A DNA stretch of 64,000 bases from DATMGU01 sp035555315 (GCA_035555315.1 DATMGU010000083.1:21203-85202); one strand, 5' to 3'. Numbered from the stretch's first letter, positions 53,801 to 62,879 are shown. Program-made: numbers and translations. The notes: generated by a model from the letters alone, not told the origin.

Positions 53801-54742
53801 CTAATGGATCAGTTTGAAATGCGGGCAGAGGTCCTTGTAGGTATCCTCGAGGAGCTTGACCGCGCCATTGTCGCGCAGGATCTGGCCGGTCGCGATGCCC
53901 AGCGCCTCGGCGTTTTCGGCGATGTCTTCCTCGGTCGCGATGATCCGCTCGCTGCCGTCGAGCGACGTGACCTGCGCCTGCAGGCAGAGCCGATCGCCCC
54001 GCCACAGGCTGAGCACGCCGACCGGCAGGCTGCATCCCGCCCCCAGCATGTGCATCATGGCGCGTTCGGCGTCGACTTCGGCACGCACCCTCGGTGCCTC
54101 GATCCGCTTCAGGATCGCCAACAGCTCGCGATCCTCGCCGCGAGCCTCGACGCCCAGCGCGCCCTGCCCGACGGCATAGGGGAACGCCGCCGGATCGAGC
54201 GTCTCGGAGATCTCGTCGCTGAGGCCGAGCCGGCTCAACCCCGCGGCCGCGAGGATCACCGCGTCGAGGCCGTCCTGACCCTTGGTCTTGTTCAGGCGGG
54301 GTTGAACATTGCCTCGGATCGGGATCACCTCGATATCGTTTCTGAAGGCCAGGATCTGCGCGCGGCGGCGCAATGAACCGGTGCCGATGCGCGCACCCCT
54401 CGGCAGCGCCGCGAGGGTCGAGCCGCAGATCGCGTCGCGCGGGTCTTCACGGTCCGGCACGGCGGCGAGCACAAGCCCGTCCATCAGTGTCGTCGGCAGA
54501 TCCTTCAGCGAATGAACCACGAAATCCACCTCGTTCCGCACGAGGCATTCCTCGTGTTCGACCGAGAAGACGCCGGTCATGCCGAACTGATGGAACTCGG
54601 ATTTGCGGTCCTTATCGGCGACCGTCGTGATGAATTTGATGTCGAACTCGAGCGACGGAAACTTTTCGTGGATCAGACCGATGATGTAATGCGTCTGGGC
54701 CTGCGCCAGGGCGCTCCGCCGTGTCCCCACTCTCAATTTCAT
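53801..54742 (-). CDS. hemC: Hydroxymethylbilane synthase (porphobilinogen deaminase)
   Basis: 313 residues from the ATG at 54742 (MKLRVGTRRSALA); the frame runs 39 codons further upstream but without family similarity. The dipyrromethane-cofactor cysteine is C237 (GAGCSLP), the catalytic aspartate is in HSLKDLP, and the arginine-rich TGSLRRRAQ block binds substrate carboxylates. It joins four porphobilinogens in haem synthesis. The usual partner hemD is not next to it. It is convergent with the secretion genes and shares its strand with an IclR regulator; whether another hemC exists in the genome cannot be seen. Confidence 0.93.
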   Translation of the reverse strand: MKLRVGTRRSALAQAQTHYIIGLIHEKFPSLEFDIKFITTVADKDRKSEFHQFGMTGVFSVEHEECLVRNEVDFVVHSLKDLPTTLMDGLVLAAVPDREDPRDAICGSTLAALPRGARIGTGSLRRRAQILAFRNDIEVIPIRGNVQPRLNKTKGQDGLDAVILAAAGLSRLGLSDEISETLDPAAFPYAVGQGALGVEARGEDRELLAILKRIEAPRVRAEVDAERAMMHMLGAGCSLPVGVLSLWRGDRLCLQAQVTSLDGSERIIATEEDIAENAEALGIATGQILRDNGAVKLLEDTYKDLCPHFKLIH

Positions 54743-54889
54743 GCATCGATGTCCGAAAAATAGCCTGAAGCCGCCTATTCTATGGGGCGGAACGTAAACG
54801 TCGGGTGTGATAGCGGACGCTTGATATACGAATTTGGGGCAGGATTGGATAGATATCAATTGTCGCGGCGCGGCTACGTGGATTGGGGC

Positions 54890-55636
54890 TCAGCCGCGAT
54901 GCCCCATGAGATGGGATATCGCTCTGGCCGCCGCGATGCAGCGGGTTCGCAGGCCCGGCAACCGGTTCTCGTCCAGCCGGCTGGTCGGGCCGGTGATGCA
55001 GAAAGCCCCGGTGACGGCACCCGACGCGTCGCGGATCGGCGAGGCGACACCGGCGACGCCGACCTGCCACTCGTCCAGCGATTGCGCGCAGCCGTCGGTC
55101 CGCACGCGTTCCAGATCCGCCAACAGCGCCTCCGTCGTCTGGATGCCGGACCCCGTGATCGGCGCGAATTCTAGCGCCACCGCCGCGATCAGCTCGGGCG
55201 GTTGAAACGCCAAGAGGGCGCGGCCCAGCGACGAATTGGCGAGCGATACCCGTGCCGCCAGCGGCGAGAAGATCTGCAAGGACTGGCTTGAATCGACCTT
55301 GTCGATGATCAGCGCCTCGCGGTCCTGCATGATGCCCAGCAGGGTGGCTTCCTCGGTCGCCGCGGCCTCCCGCTCCAGCACCGGGCGCGCCACCTGGCGG
55401 AGGTTCAAGTCGCGGACGACGCCGACGCCCAGTTCCCACAGCTTGACGGTCAGCGCGTACCGACCCGATGTAGTGTCCTGGCGCGCATAGCCGTGCCGGC
55501 ACAGCGTGTCGACCAGCCGGTAGACTGTGCTTTTGTTGAGCTGCAAATCGCGGCCAAGCTGGCTGACGCCGACCGGCTCGGCGCTGCGCGACAGGGCCTC
55601 GATCAGCTGCAGCGCCTTTTCAACGGTGACGGACAT
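54890..55636 (-). CDS. IclR-family transcriptional regulator
   Basis: 248 residues. The N-terminal winged helix-turn-helix (about 5-65: SVTVEKALQLIEALS ... SQLGRDLQLNKSTVYRLV) is followed by the IclR ligand domain (about 75-240), with the block GVAGVASPIRDASGAVTGAFCITGP. These regulators control catabolic operons in response to the pathway substrate. It is divergent from the operon beginning at 55813 across a 176-base gap, the typical setting for a local regulator. The short AT-rich part with TATATAA near 55733-55739 is a plausible promoter. Confidence 0.93.
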   Translation of the reverse strand: MSVTVEKALQLIEALSRSAEPVGVSQLGRDLQLNKSTVYRLVDTLCRHGYARQDTTSGRYALTVKLWELGVGVVRDLNLRQVARPVLEREAAATEEATLLGIMQDREALIIDKVDSSQSLQIFSPLAARVSLANSSLGRALLAFQPPELIAAVALEFAPITGSGIQTTEALLADLERVRTDGCAQSLDEWQVGVAGVASPIRDASGAVTGAFCITGPTSRLDENRLPGLRTRCIAAARAISHLMGHRG

Positions 55637-55812
55637 GGCACGCTGTATCGAAAGCCCTTGGACACTGCCGATGAGGGAAACCTATGGGCGGCACGGGAGC
55701 TCCTGCTAATTCCGGGGGTGAGTATAGCTGTTTTATATAACGGCACAGCGTTGCAAATTCACGCCCATCACGGCATGTTTCTGGTCTGTGTTGGCCAGGA
55801 TAATGCCTTAGC

Positions 55813-56691
55813 ATGCTGATCGACCCTCCACCGCTTGAACCGAACAGGCTGATGGCCCTCGCCATTCCGCGTCGCGATGTGGCGTATGTCGAGCGCGATG
55901 CGATGCTTTACGCCTTGGCGGTCGGGTGCGGATCGTCGCCGTGGGAGCCGGATCTCCCGTTTGTCTACGAGCAAAGCCAGCTCTCCGGCCAAGGCCTGCG
56001 CGTGGTGCCCAGCATGGCGACCATGCTCGCCTTCGACGATAGTTGGCTCGAACCCGGCGGCATCGATCTCAGCCGCGTCGTGCATGGCGCGCTGGATCTG
56101 ACCTTTCATCACCCGCTGGCACCGGCGGGCGTGGTCGAGGTCGCCTCGCGCATCATCGGGCTCTCGGATAAGGGGGCCGGGCGCGGCGGGGTGGTGTTGC
56201 AGGAAACCATCCTCACCCAGAACGGCGTGGCCGCTTGCGCCAGCCTTTCCACCTTGTTCGCGCGCGGCGGTGGCGGCTTTGGCGGGTCGGTCGGCGAGCA
56301 GGCGGCGGCGCATGCCGTACCCGACCGCGCCGCCGACCGCGTGCTGGCCGTTCCCACGGCGGCGAACCAGGCGCTGCTGTTCCGGTTGCTGGGCGACCGC
56401 AACCCGCTGCATGTCGACCCGGCCGTGGCCGAACGGGCGGGCGTCGGCAAGCCGATCCTGCATGGCGCCTGCACCTTCGGCATCGCCTGTGTCACCCTGC
56501 TGCGCGTCTTCTGCGGTATGGAGCCGGGGCGGCTGACCCGTCTCGCCGCCCGTTTCGCCGGCCCGCTCTATCCAGGCGAGACCCTCGCCTTCGCGTTCTG
56601 GGAGGAAGCCGACGGCATCGCCTTCCGCGCCGTCGCGCGGGAGCGGGAGGCGATCGTGCTCGACAATGGCTGGGCGGTGCTGGCGAGATGA
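55813..56691 (+). CDS. Double hot-dog MaoC-like enoyl-CoA hydratase (hydratase 2 type)
   Basis: 292 residues with two hot-dog halves. The hydratase-2 catalytic motif is in the second half: GDRNPLHVDPAVAERAG, where D and H are the catalytic pair, followed by PILHGACTFG. It should add water to an enoyl-CoA to give an R-3-hydroxyacyl-CoA. It is the first gene of the catabolic operon and is coupled to the molybdenum enzyme gene by ATGA (56688-56691). The SDR, CoA-transferase and cleavage enzyme downstream fit an acyl-CoA pathway for an unknown compound. Confidence 0.88.
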   Translation: MLIDPPPLEPNRLMALAIPRRDVAYVERDAMLYALAVGCGSSPWEPDLPFVYEQSQLSGQGLRVVPSMATMLAFDDSWLEPGGIDLSRVVHGALDLTFHHPLAPAGVVEVASRIIGLSDKGAGRGGVVLQETILTQNGVAACASLSTLFARGGGGFGGSVGEQAAAHAVPDRAADRVLAVPTAANQALLFRLLGDRNPLHVDPAVAERAGVGKPILHGACTFGIACVTLLRVFCGMEPGRLTRLAARFAGPLYPGETLAFAFWEEADGIAFRAVAREREAIVLDNGWAVLAR

Positions 56692-59093
56692 ACCAACCCC
56701 TCGACGCCCCGTCGATCCTGTTTACCCATTGGGGCGCCTATCAGGCGCGCCAGCGGGATGGCCGCCTCGTCGGCCTCGACCCCTTGCCGGGCGATCCGGA
56801 CCCGTCGCCGATCGGCCAGTCGATCCCCGGTGCCTTGACCGATGCGGTGCGCATTACCCAGCCGATGGTGCGGGCGGGCTATCTGGAGCGCGGCCCGGCC
56901 AGCCGCGAGGGGCGCGGGCGGGAACCGTTCGTGCCGGTCAGCTGGGAGCGCGCCACGGCGCTCGTCGCGGATGAACTACGCCGGGTCGCCACGGCGCATG
57001 GCAACGCGGCGATCTTCGGCGGCTCCTATGGCTGGGCCAGCGCCGGGCGCTTTCACCATGCGCAAAGCCAGTTACACCGCTTCCTGAACCTCGCCGGCGG
57101 CTATACCGCCTCGGTCAACACCCACAGCTACGCGGCGGCCGAGGTGCTGCTGCCGCATATCATCGGCAATCTGGATGGTCTGGTCGGACGGCACACGCCC
57201 TGGCCGGTGATCGCGCGGCACACCAGGCTGATCGTGGCGTTCGGCGGCATGCCGGTGAAGAACACCCAGATCAGCGCCGGCGGCGTCGGCCACCACACCA
57301 TCCGCGACAGCCTGCGGCTCTGCCGCGACAACGGCGTCGGTTTCGTCAATGTCAGTCCGATCCGCGACGATCTGGCGGCCGAACTTGGCGCCGAGTGGCT
57401 GGCCCCGCGGCCGAACACCGATACCGCGCTGATGCTGGGCCTGGCGCATACCCTGGTCGCCGAAGGGTTGCACGATACCGGGTTCCTCGCGCGGCACTGC
57501 ACCGGCTTCGAGCGGTTCCTGCCCTATCTCATGGGCGAGGCGGATGGCCAACCCAAGGACGCGGCTTGGGCCGCCGGGATCTGCGCCCTGCCGGAAGACG
57601 AGATCCGGACGCTCGCCCGGCGGATGGCGGCGACGCGCACCATGATCGCCGTCGCCTGGTCGCTGCAGCGCGCGGATCACGGCGAGCAGCCGCTTTGGAT
57701 GGCGATCACGCTGGCCGCGATGCTGGGCCAGATCGGCCTGCCGGGCGGCGGCTTCGGCTTCGGCTATGGCGGCTCCAACCGCATCGGCAACGTGCCCCAG
57801 CCGCTCTCCTGGCCGGCACTGCCGCAGGGGGCGAATCCGGTGCGGCGCTTCATCCCGGTGGCGCGCGTCGCAGACATGCTGCTCAATCCCGGCGCCGCCT
57901 TCGAGTATGATGGCGCCGGCCACCGCTACCCGGATATTCGGCTGGTCTATTGGGCGGGCGGCAACCCGTTCCACCATCAGCAGGACCTCAACAAACTGGT
58001 CGCCGCCTGGCGCCGGCCGGAAACCGTGGTGGTGCACGAGCCCTGGTGGAACGCGCTGGCGCGGCACGCCGATATCGTCCTGCCCTGCACGACCCCGGCC
58101 GAGCGCGACGATCTCGGCATCGCCACCGGCGAGGGGCATCTCTTCGCCATGCGCCGGATCGTATCGCCGATCGGCCAGGCGCGCAGCGACCATGACATCC
58201 TGACCGGGATCGCCAGGCATTTGGGTCTGGCCGAGGCGTTCACCGATGGGCGCGACGAGATGGGTTGGGTCCGGCACCTCTATGGGCTGGCCCGCCAGCG
58301 TCTGGCGGAGCACGACCTGGACGTGCCGGATTTCGAGACCTTCTGGCGCCAGGGCCATGCGCGGCTGCCGGCACCGACCGACGAGACCAGCCTGCTGCAG
58401 GCGTTCCGCGCCGATCCCGAGGCCGCCCGGCTGGACACGCCCTCCGGCCGGATCGAGATCTTTTCCGAACGCATCGCCGGTTTCGGCTATGCCGATTGCC
58501 CGGGTCATCCGACCTGGCTGGAGCCCGCGGAATGGCTCGGCGGCGAGGTCGCGGGGCGGTTCCCGCTGCATCTCATCTCCAACCAGCCGCGCCACCGGCT
58601 GCACAGCCAATACGACAATGGCAGCGCCAGCCGGGATGCCAAGATCGCCGGTCGCGAACCGGTCTGGCTGCATCCCGGGGATGCCGCCGCGCGGGGCATT
58701 CTCGACGGCGCCGTGGTGCGCGTGTTCAACGATCGCGGCGCTTGCCTCGCCGGCGCCGTGCTGACCGACGCGGTGATGCCGGGTGTGGTGCAGCTCGCCA
58801 CCGGCGCCTGGTTCGACCCGGCCGAGCCCGCCGCCGACGGGTCGCTCGACCGGCACGGCAATGCCAATGTGCTGACCCTGGACAAGGGTACCTCCAGCCT
58901 GGCGCAGGCGCCGGTCGCCCATAGCGCGCTGGTCGAGATCGAGCTGTTCATCGGCGAACCGCCGCCGGTCGGCATCTTCGCGCCGCCGCCGATCGAGCCG
59001 GAGCGAACCCAGCCCCAGCGAACCCAAACCCAGCGAACCCAACCTCAGCGATCCCAGCCCCAGCGATCCCAGCCCCAGGGAGGTGGATCATGA
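56688..59093 (+). CDS. Molybdopterin oxidoreductase of the TMAO/DMSO/biotin sulfoxide reductase type
   Basis: 801 residues, no signal peptide, so probably cytoplasmic and BisC-like. The molybdenum ligand is Ser147 (NTHSYAAAEVLLPHIIG), the position of Ser in TorA and BisC. The start lacks an iron-sulfur CxxC cluster motif, as expected for this group. WAGGNPFHHQQDLN and CTTPAERDD are family blocks. A C-terminal tail (about 765-801) has five copies of a PQR(T/S)Q-like unit encoded by 15-base repeats. Substrate could be an S- or N-oxide, or the enzyme could run in the oxidative direction. The start overlaps the hydratase stop. Confidence 0.88.
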   Translation: MNQPLDAPSILFTHWGAYQARQRDGRLVGLDPLPGDPDPSPIGQSIPGALTDAVRITQPMVRAGYLERGPASREGRGREPFVPVSWERATALVADELRRVATAHGNAAIFGGSYGWASAGRFHHAQSQLHRFLNLAGGYTASVNTHSYAAAEVLLPHIIGNLDGLVGRHTPWPVIARHTRLIVAFGGMPVKNTQISAGGVGHHTIRDSLRLCRDNGVGFVNVSPIRDDLAAELGAEWLAPRPNTDTALMLGLAHTLVAEGLHDTGFLARHCTGFERFLPYLMGEADGQPKDAAWAAGICALPEDEIRTLARRMAATRTMIAVAWSLQRADHGEQPLWMAITLAAMLGQIGLPGGGFGFGYGGSNRIGNVPQPLSWPALPQGANPVRRFIPVARVADMLLNPGAAFEYDGAGHRYPDIRLVYWAGGNPFHHQQDLNKLVAAWRRPETVVVHEPWWNALARHADIVLPCTTPAERDDLGIATGEGHLFAMRRIVSPIGQARSDHDILTGIARHLGLAEAFTDGRDEMGWVRHLYGLARQRLAEHDLDVPDFETFWRQGHARLPAPTDETSLLQAFRADPEAARLDTPSGRIEIFSERIAGFGYADCPGHPTWLEPAEWLGGEVAGRFPLHLISNQPRHRLHSQYDNGSASRDAKIAGREPVWLHPGDAAARGILDGAVVRVFNDRGACLAGAVLTDAVMPGVVQLATGAWFDPAEPAADGSLDRHGNANVLTLDKGTSSLAQAPVAHSALVEIELFIGEPPPVGIFAPPPIEPERTQPQRTQTQRTQPQRSQPQRSQPQGGGS
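59001..59076 (+). repeat. 15-bp tandem repeat at the 3' end of the molybdenum enzyme gene
   Basis: Five tandem units of 15 bases, of the form CAGCGAACCCAACCC and CAGCGATCCCAGCCC, are followed by a partial unit that becomes the strong ribosome binding site CAGGGAGGTGG (about 59076-59086) of the next gene. They encode a Pro/Gln/Arg/Ser tail on the molybdenum enzyme. Such repeats may change in number. Confidence 0.85.
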
Positions 59094-59866
59094 TCGCCCT
59101 CGACAGCCTGGAGGCTCTGGTCGCCCGCATTCCCGACGGCGTCATGCTGGTGGTGCCGCCGGATTACAGCGGCGTCGCCGTCGCCGCGACCCTGGCCCTG
59201 GTGAAGCGCGGCGTGCGCGGCCTGCATCTGCTGGCCAGCCCCTCCTCGGGCATCCAGGCGGATCTGCTGATCGGTGCCGGCTGCGTGAGCACGATGGAGG
59301 CCGCCGCCGTGACGCTCGGCGAATTCGGCCAGGCGCCGGCCTTCAACGCGGCGATCCGGGCCGGGCGCATCCGCATGCTGGATTCGACCTGCCCGGCGAT
59401 CCACGCCGCGCTCAACGCCGCCGAGAAGGGCCTGCCCTTCATGCCACTGCGCGGGCTGCTCGGCAGCGATATCCTGGCCCATCGCGCCGATTGGCAGGTG
59501 ACGCAGAACCCCTTCGCCGACCGACCCGACCCGATCGTGCTGTTGCCGGCATTGCGGCCGGATATCGCCCTGTTCCACGCCGCCGCCGCCGATTGCGAGG
59601 GCAATATCTGGGTCGGCCGCCGCCAGGAACTCTCCGTCATGGCGCATGCCGCGCGCCAGACGCTGGTGACGGTGGAGCGCGTGCTGGAGACCTGCTTCTT
59701 CGATGACGAGGCGCATGTGGCGAGCGTGCTGCCTGCCCTCTACGTCTCGGGCATCGCCATCGCCGAGCGCGGCGCCTGGCCGCTCGGCATCGACGATGTC
59801 TACGAGACCGACGGCGAGGCGATGGCCGCATACGCCGCCGGCACCCTGTTCGCGGTCCCCGCGTGA
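59090..59866 (+). CDS. CoA-transferase subunit A (glutaconate CoA-transferase family)
   Basis: 258 residues of the family I CoA-transferase alpha-type fold, with RGLHLLASPSSGIQADLLIGAG and ALFHAAAADCEGNIWVGRR blocks. It pairs with the subunit B gene that overlaps its stop (59863-59866). The family moves CoA between acids; IpdAB relatives are instead hydrolases of ring-derived CoA esters. A strong ribosome binding site from the preceding repeat array stands before the ATG, which overlaps the upstream stop. Confidence 0.88.
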   Translation: MIALDSLEALVARIPDGVMLVVPPDYSGVAVAATLALVKRGVRGLHLLASPSSGIQADLLIGAGCVSTMEAAAVTLGEFGQAPAFNAAIRAGRIRMLDSTCPAIHAALNAAEKGLPFMPLRGLLGSDILAHRADWQVTQNPFADRPDPIVLLPALRPDIALFHAAAADCEGNIWVGRRQELSVMAHAARQTLVTVERVLETCFFDDEAHVASVLPALYVSGIAIAERGAWPLGIDDVYETDGEAMAAYAAGTLFAVPA

Positions 59867-60579
59867 TGGATACGGCCCTGCTGATCGATCTGATCGCCGA
59901 TTTGATCGGCGATGCGGGGCATGTCGCCACCGGCGCCCTGTCGCCGATCCCGATGGCGGCGGCCATGCTGGCCCGGCGCCGCTCCGGCGGGCGGATGCGC
60001 GTCACCATCCTGGGCTCTCGCCGCAACAGCCGGTTCAGCGGCGGGGCCAAGGAGCTGTTCGATTGTGCCGCGCAAGGCCGGATCGACGTGTTCTTCCTGT
60101 CCGGCGCGCAGATCGACGGCGAGGCCAATATCAACCTGCTGAGCGTCGGCGATTACGACCGGCCGAAGCAGCGGTTCTCCGGCTCGTTCGGCTCGACCTA
60201 CCTCTACATGATGGTGCCGAAGGTCATCCTGTTCCGGCCGGAGCATGACCGCCGCGCCCTGGTGCCGCGCGTCGATTTCATCAGCGCGCCGGGCTGGAGC
60301 GCGCCGGAGGTCTATCGGCCGGGCGGTCCCCATGCGTTGATCACCGGCCGCTGCCTGTTCGACTGGCGCCGCGACGAACGGCGCTTCGCCTTGCGCAGCA
60401 TCCATCCGGGCGAGACCGCCGCGAGCGTGCGCGACGCGACCGGCTTCGACTATGCCGAACCCGCCGACGTGCCCGTCTCGCCCGCGCCCAGCGCCGAGCT
60501 TCGCGCGGAAATCCGCGATCTGGTGCGGGGCGAGGTCGCCGAGGTCTATCCGCGCTTCGCCGAGGAATTCGCCGTTTAA
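59863..60579 (+). CDS. CoA-transferase subunit B (glutaconate CoA-transferase family)
   Basis: 238 residues, the beta-type partner of the subunit encoded before it. Blocks: GRMRVTILGSRRN, FFLSGAQIDGEANINLLSVG and FSGSFGSTYLYMMVPKV. In true CoA-transferases a glutamate of this subunit forms the acyl-enzyme; I could not place it with certainty, so an IpdB-like hydrolase activity remains possible. It is translated with subunit A by a four-base overlap. The gene is followed 25 bases later by an SDR. Confidence 0.85.
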   Translation: MMDTALLIDLIADLIGDAGHVATGALSPIPMAAAMLARRRSGGRMRVTILGSRRNSRFSGGAKELFDCAAQGRIDVFFLSGAQIDGEANINLLSVGDYDRPKQRFSGSFGSTYLYMMVPKVILFRPEHDRRALVPRVDFISAPGWSAPEVYRPGGPHALITGRCLFDWRRDERRFALRSIHPGETAASVRDATGFDYAEPADVPVSPAPSAELRAEIRDLVRGEVAEVYPRFAEEFAV

Positions 60580-60604
60580 GTCTCCCCTCTCATCAAGGCA
60601 GATC

Positions 60605-61381
60605 ATGAGCGACCCCTTCACATCGAAACGCGTCATCATCACCGCGGCCGCCACCGGCATCGGCCGTGCCATCGCCGCGAGCTTCCACGCGGCCGGCGCC
60701 ACGGTCTGGATCTGCGACGTCGACGAGGCCAAGCTGGCGGAGACCGCGGCGGCGCTGCCGGGCATCGGCACCATGCGCTGCGACGTCTCCGACCCGGCGG
60801 CGGTCGATGCCTTCATCGATCGCGCGGTGACGGCGATGGGCGGGCTGGATTTCCTGGTCAACAACGCCGGCATCGCCGGGCCGGCCGCCCCGGTCGAGGA
60901 GATCACCACCGAGGATTGGGCGCGGGTCATGGCGGTCAACGTCAACGGCCAGTTCTTCGTCGCCCGCGCGGCGGTGCCGCATCTCAAGGCGGCGGGCGGC
61001 GGTGCCATCATCTGCATGGCCTCCGTCGCCGGCAAATACGCCTTCCCGCTGCGCTCGCCCTATGCCAGTTCCAAGGCGGCGGTGATCGCCTTCGCGCGCG
61101 GCCTGTCGGTCGAACTCGGGCCGTTCAAGATCCGCGTCAACGCGATCGCCCCCGGCGTGGTCAGCGGCGACCGGATCGAGCGCGTGTTCACCGACCGGGC
61201 CAAGACCAAGGGCATCAGCTATGCCGAGATGGAGGCGCTCGCCCTCAAGGCGGTGTCGCTGAAGACCATGGTCGATCCCGAGGAGATCGCCAGCCTGGTC
61301 CTGTATCTCTGCGCGCCGACCGGGCGCGCCATCACCGGCCAGGTGCACAGCATCTGCGGCGGCCTCGAATATACCGAATAG
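60605..61381 (+). CDS. Short-chain dehydrogenase/reductase
   Basis: 258 residues of the classical SDR fold. The glycine-rich dinucleotide motif appears as AAATGIGRAIA (T-x3-G-x-G region slightly altered: A-A-A-T-G-I-G), NNAGIAG is present, and the catalytic Ser, Tyr and Lys are in MASVAG and SPYASSKAAV (Y-x3-K). It likely interconverts the 3-hydroxyacyl and 3-oxo forms in the pathway, between the hydratase and the beta-keto-acid cleavage enzyme. It begins 25 bases after the CoA-transferase gene. Confidence 0.92.
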   Translation: MSDPFTSKRVIITAAATGIGRAIAASFHAAGATVWICDVDEAKLAETAAALPGIGTMRCDVSDPAAVDAFIDRAVTAMGGLDFLVNNAGIAGPAAPVEEITTEDWARVMAVNVNGQFFVARAAVPHLKAAGGGAIICMASVAGKYAFPLRSPYASSKAAVIAFARGLSVELGPFKIRVNAIAPGVVSGDRIERVFTDRAKTKGISYAEMEALALKAVSLKTMVDPEEIASLVLYLCAPTGRAITGQVHSICGGLEYTE

Positions 61382-61393
61382 GGAAAGCACCTC

Positions 61394-62329
61394 ATGGCAC
61401 CGTCACGGAAAGTCATCATCACCTGCGCCGTCACCGGGGCGACCCATACGCCGACCATGTCGCCCTATCTGCCGGTGACGCCCAGCGCCATCATCGACCA
61501 GGCGGCCGAGGCGGCGGAGGCCGGGGCCGCGATCCTGCATCTCCACGCCCGCGACGAGAAGACCAGCCGGCCGACCGGCGATCTCGACACCTGGTTCCAC
61601 ATCCTGCGCAGCCTCAAGCAGCGCACCGGCGCCGTGCTCAACATGACGACCGGCGGCAGCACCTACATGACGATCGAGGATCGGCTGAAGGCGCCGCTGG
61701 CCGCCCGGCCGGAGCTGTGTTCCTGCAACATGGGCTCGATGAATTTCGGCGCCTATCCGATGATCGAGAAATACAAGGGCAAGTGGAAGCACGACTGGGA
61801 GGAGGCGTATCTGGAGGCCAGCCGAAGCGCCATCTTCCGCAACACCTTCGCCGATATCGAGAGCATCCTGACCGATCTCGGCGCCGGCGGCACCCGCTTC
61901 GAATTCGAATGCTATGACGTCGGCCATCTCTACAACCTCGCCCATATGGTCGATCGCGGCCTGGTCAAGCTGCCGATGTTCATCCAGCTGATCGTCGGCA
62001 CCCTGGGCGGCATCGGCGCCGACCCGGAAAACCTGGTGTTCATGAAGCGTACCGCCGACAAGCTGTTCGGCGACAAGTACCGCTGGTCCGTTCTGGCTGG
62101 CGGCCGCCACCAGATCAACATGGGCACCATGGCCGCGACCATGGGCGGCAATGTCCGCGTCGGGCTGGAAGACAGCCTCTATGCCGGCAAGGGCAAACTC
62201 GCCACCTCGAACGCCGAACAGGTCCGCCTGATCCGCGGCATCCTGGAACGCCTGTCGCTCGACATCGCGACCCCGGACGAGGCGCGCGAGATGCTGGGCC
62301 TGAAGGGCGGGGATCAGGTGGCGTTTTAG
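61394..62329 (+). CDS. Beta-keto acid cleavage enzyme (BKACE, DUF849 family)
   Basis: 311 residues of the Kce-like TIM-barrel family. The zinc-binding pair H49-x-H51 is in AILHLHARD, and the MTTGGSTYM block and GGRHQINMGTMAATMGGNVRVGLED (seen from about 236 on) form the active site. BKACEs condense a beta-keto acid with acetyl-CoA and split it into acetoacetate and a new CoA ester. With the SDR, CoA-transferase and hydratase it gives a coherent beta-keto acid degradation route; the acid itself is not known. Confidence 0.92.
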   Translation: MAPSRKVIITCAVTGATHTPTMSPYLPVTPSAIIDQAAEAAEAGAAILHLHARDEKTSRPTGDLDTWFHILRSLKQRTGAVLNMTTGGSTYMTIEDRLKAPLAARPELCSCNMGSMNFGAYPMIEKYKGKWKHDWEEAYLEASRSAIFRNTFADIESILTDLGAGGTRFEFECYDVGHLYNLAHMVDRGLVKLPMFIQLIVGTLGGIGADPENLVFMKRTADKLFGDKYRWSVLAGGRHQINMGTMAATMGGNVRVGLEDSLYAGKGKLATSNAEQVRLIRGILERLSLDIATPDEAREMLGLKGGDQVAF

Positions 62330-62380
62330 GGGGCGGCTGCACGACGGCGTCACCGCTTAACGGTCGCGGCACTGGGCATT

Positions 62381-62417
62381 CTGGCGATATCACCGCATAT
62401 TTGGCGCATATCGCCAG
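62381..62417 (+). promoter_or_regulatory. Operator of the RES toxin-antitoxin module
   Basis: A perfect 10-bp inverted repeat, CTGGCGATAT (62381-62390) and ATATCGCCAG (62408-62417), is separated by 17 bases that include another GGCGCATAT-like copy. It ends next to the ribosome binding site AGGAGG (62416-62421), nine bases before the antitoxin start at 62426. Binding would block expression; this is the typical place for antitoxin autoregulation. Confidence 0.75.
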
Positions 62418-62425
62418 GAGGTCAC

Positions 62426-62878
62426 ATGACGAAAGAAGCGGATCTCGGCAGGTGGGCGGCGCTGGGCAATGAGGCTTTCTCGCGCGCCGATTTCGCTCAT
62501 CCAACCGACCAAGTCGCCTTCTTGCTGACCCACGAGATCCGCAAAGGCCTTCCGGTTCAAGCGATCGCCACTCTGGTCGACCAAGGCGGCTTCACCGTGG
62601 CCGAGTTGGATCAGGTCATCATCTCCCGCAAGACTCTGGCGCATCGCCGGCAGATCGGCACCCTGACTCCCGACCAATCGGATCGCGTCGTACGGGCCAT
62701 CAGCATCTTGGCTCTGGCGCAGGAGACCTTCGGATCGGCCGCGAAGGCCAATGAGTGGCTGCGTCGCAAGACCTCGACACTCGCCGGCCAGTCGCCGCTT
62801 GAGATGCTGGACACGGAGATCGGGGCGCTCCAGGTGCAAACCCTCCTCGGCCGCATCGCGCACGGGATCGCCGCCTGA
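62426..62878 (+). CDS. Xre/MbcA/ParS-type antitoxin (DUF2384)
   Basis: 150 residues. An N-terminal helical DNA-binding part (about 25-95) is followed by the DUF2384 domain (about 95-150), with AQETFGSAAKANEWLRRK and PLEMLDTEIGALQVQTLL. Antitoxins of this type bind RES toxins and repress their own promoter. The operator at 62381-62417 supports autoregulation. It is followed one base after its stop by the RES toxin gene, so the two are translationally linked. Confidence 0.92.
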   Translation: MTKEADLGRWAALGNEAFSRADFAHPTDQVAFLLTHEIRKGLPVQAIATLVDQGGFTVAELDQVIISRKTLAHRRQIGTLTPDQSDRVVRAISILALAQETFGSAAKANEWLRRKTSTLAGQSPLEMLDTEIGALQVQTLLGRIAHGIAA

Positions 62879-62879
62879 G

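Noticed and set aside
57072..59042. A 656-codon open frame on the minus strand inside the molybdenum enzyme gene
   Set aside because: It is antisense to the real gene with conserved motifs; the predicted protein is low complexity and has no start context.
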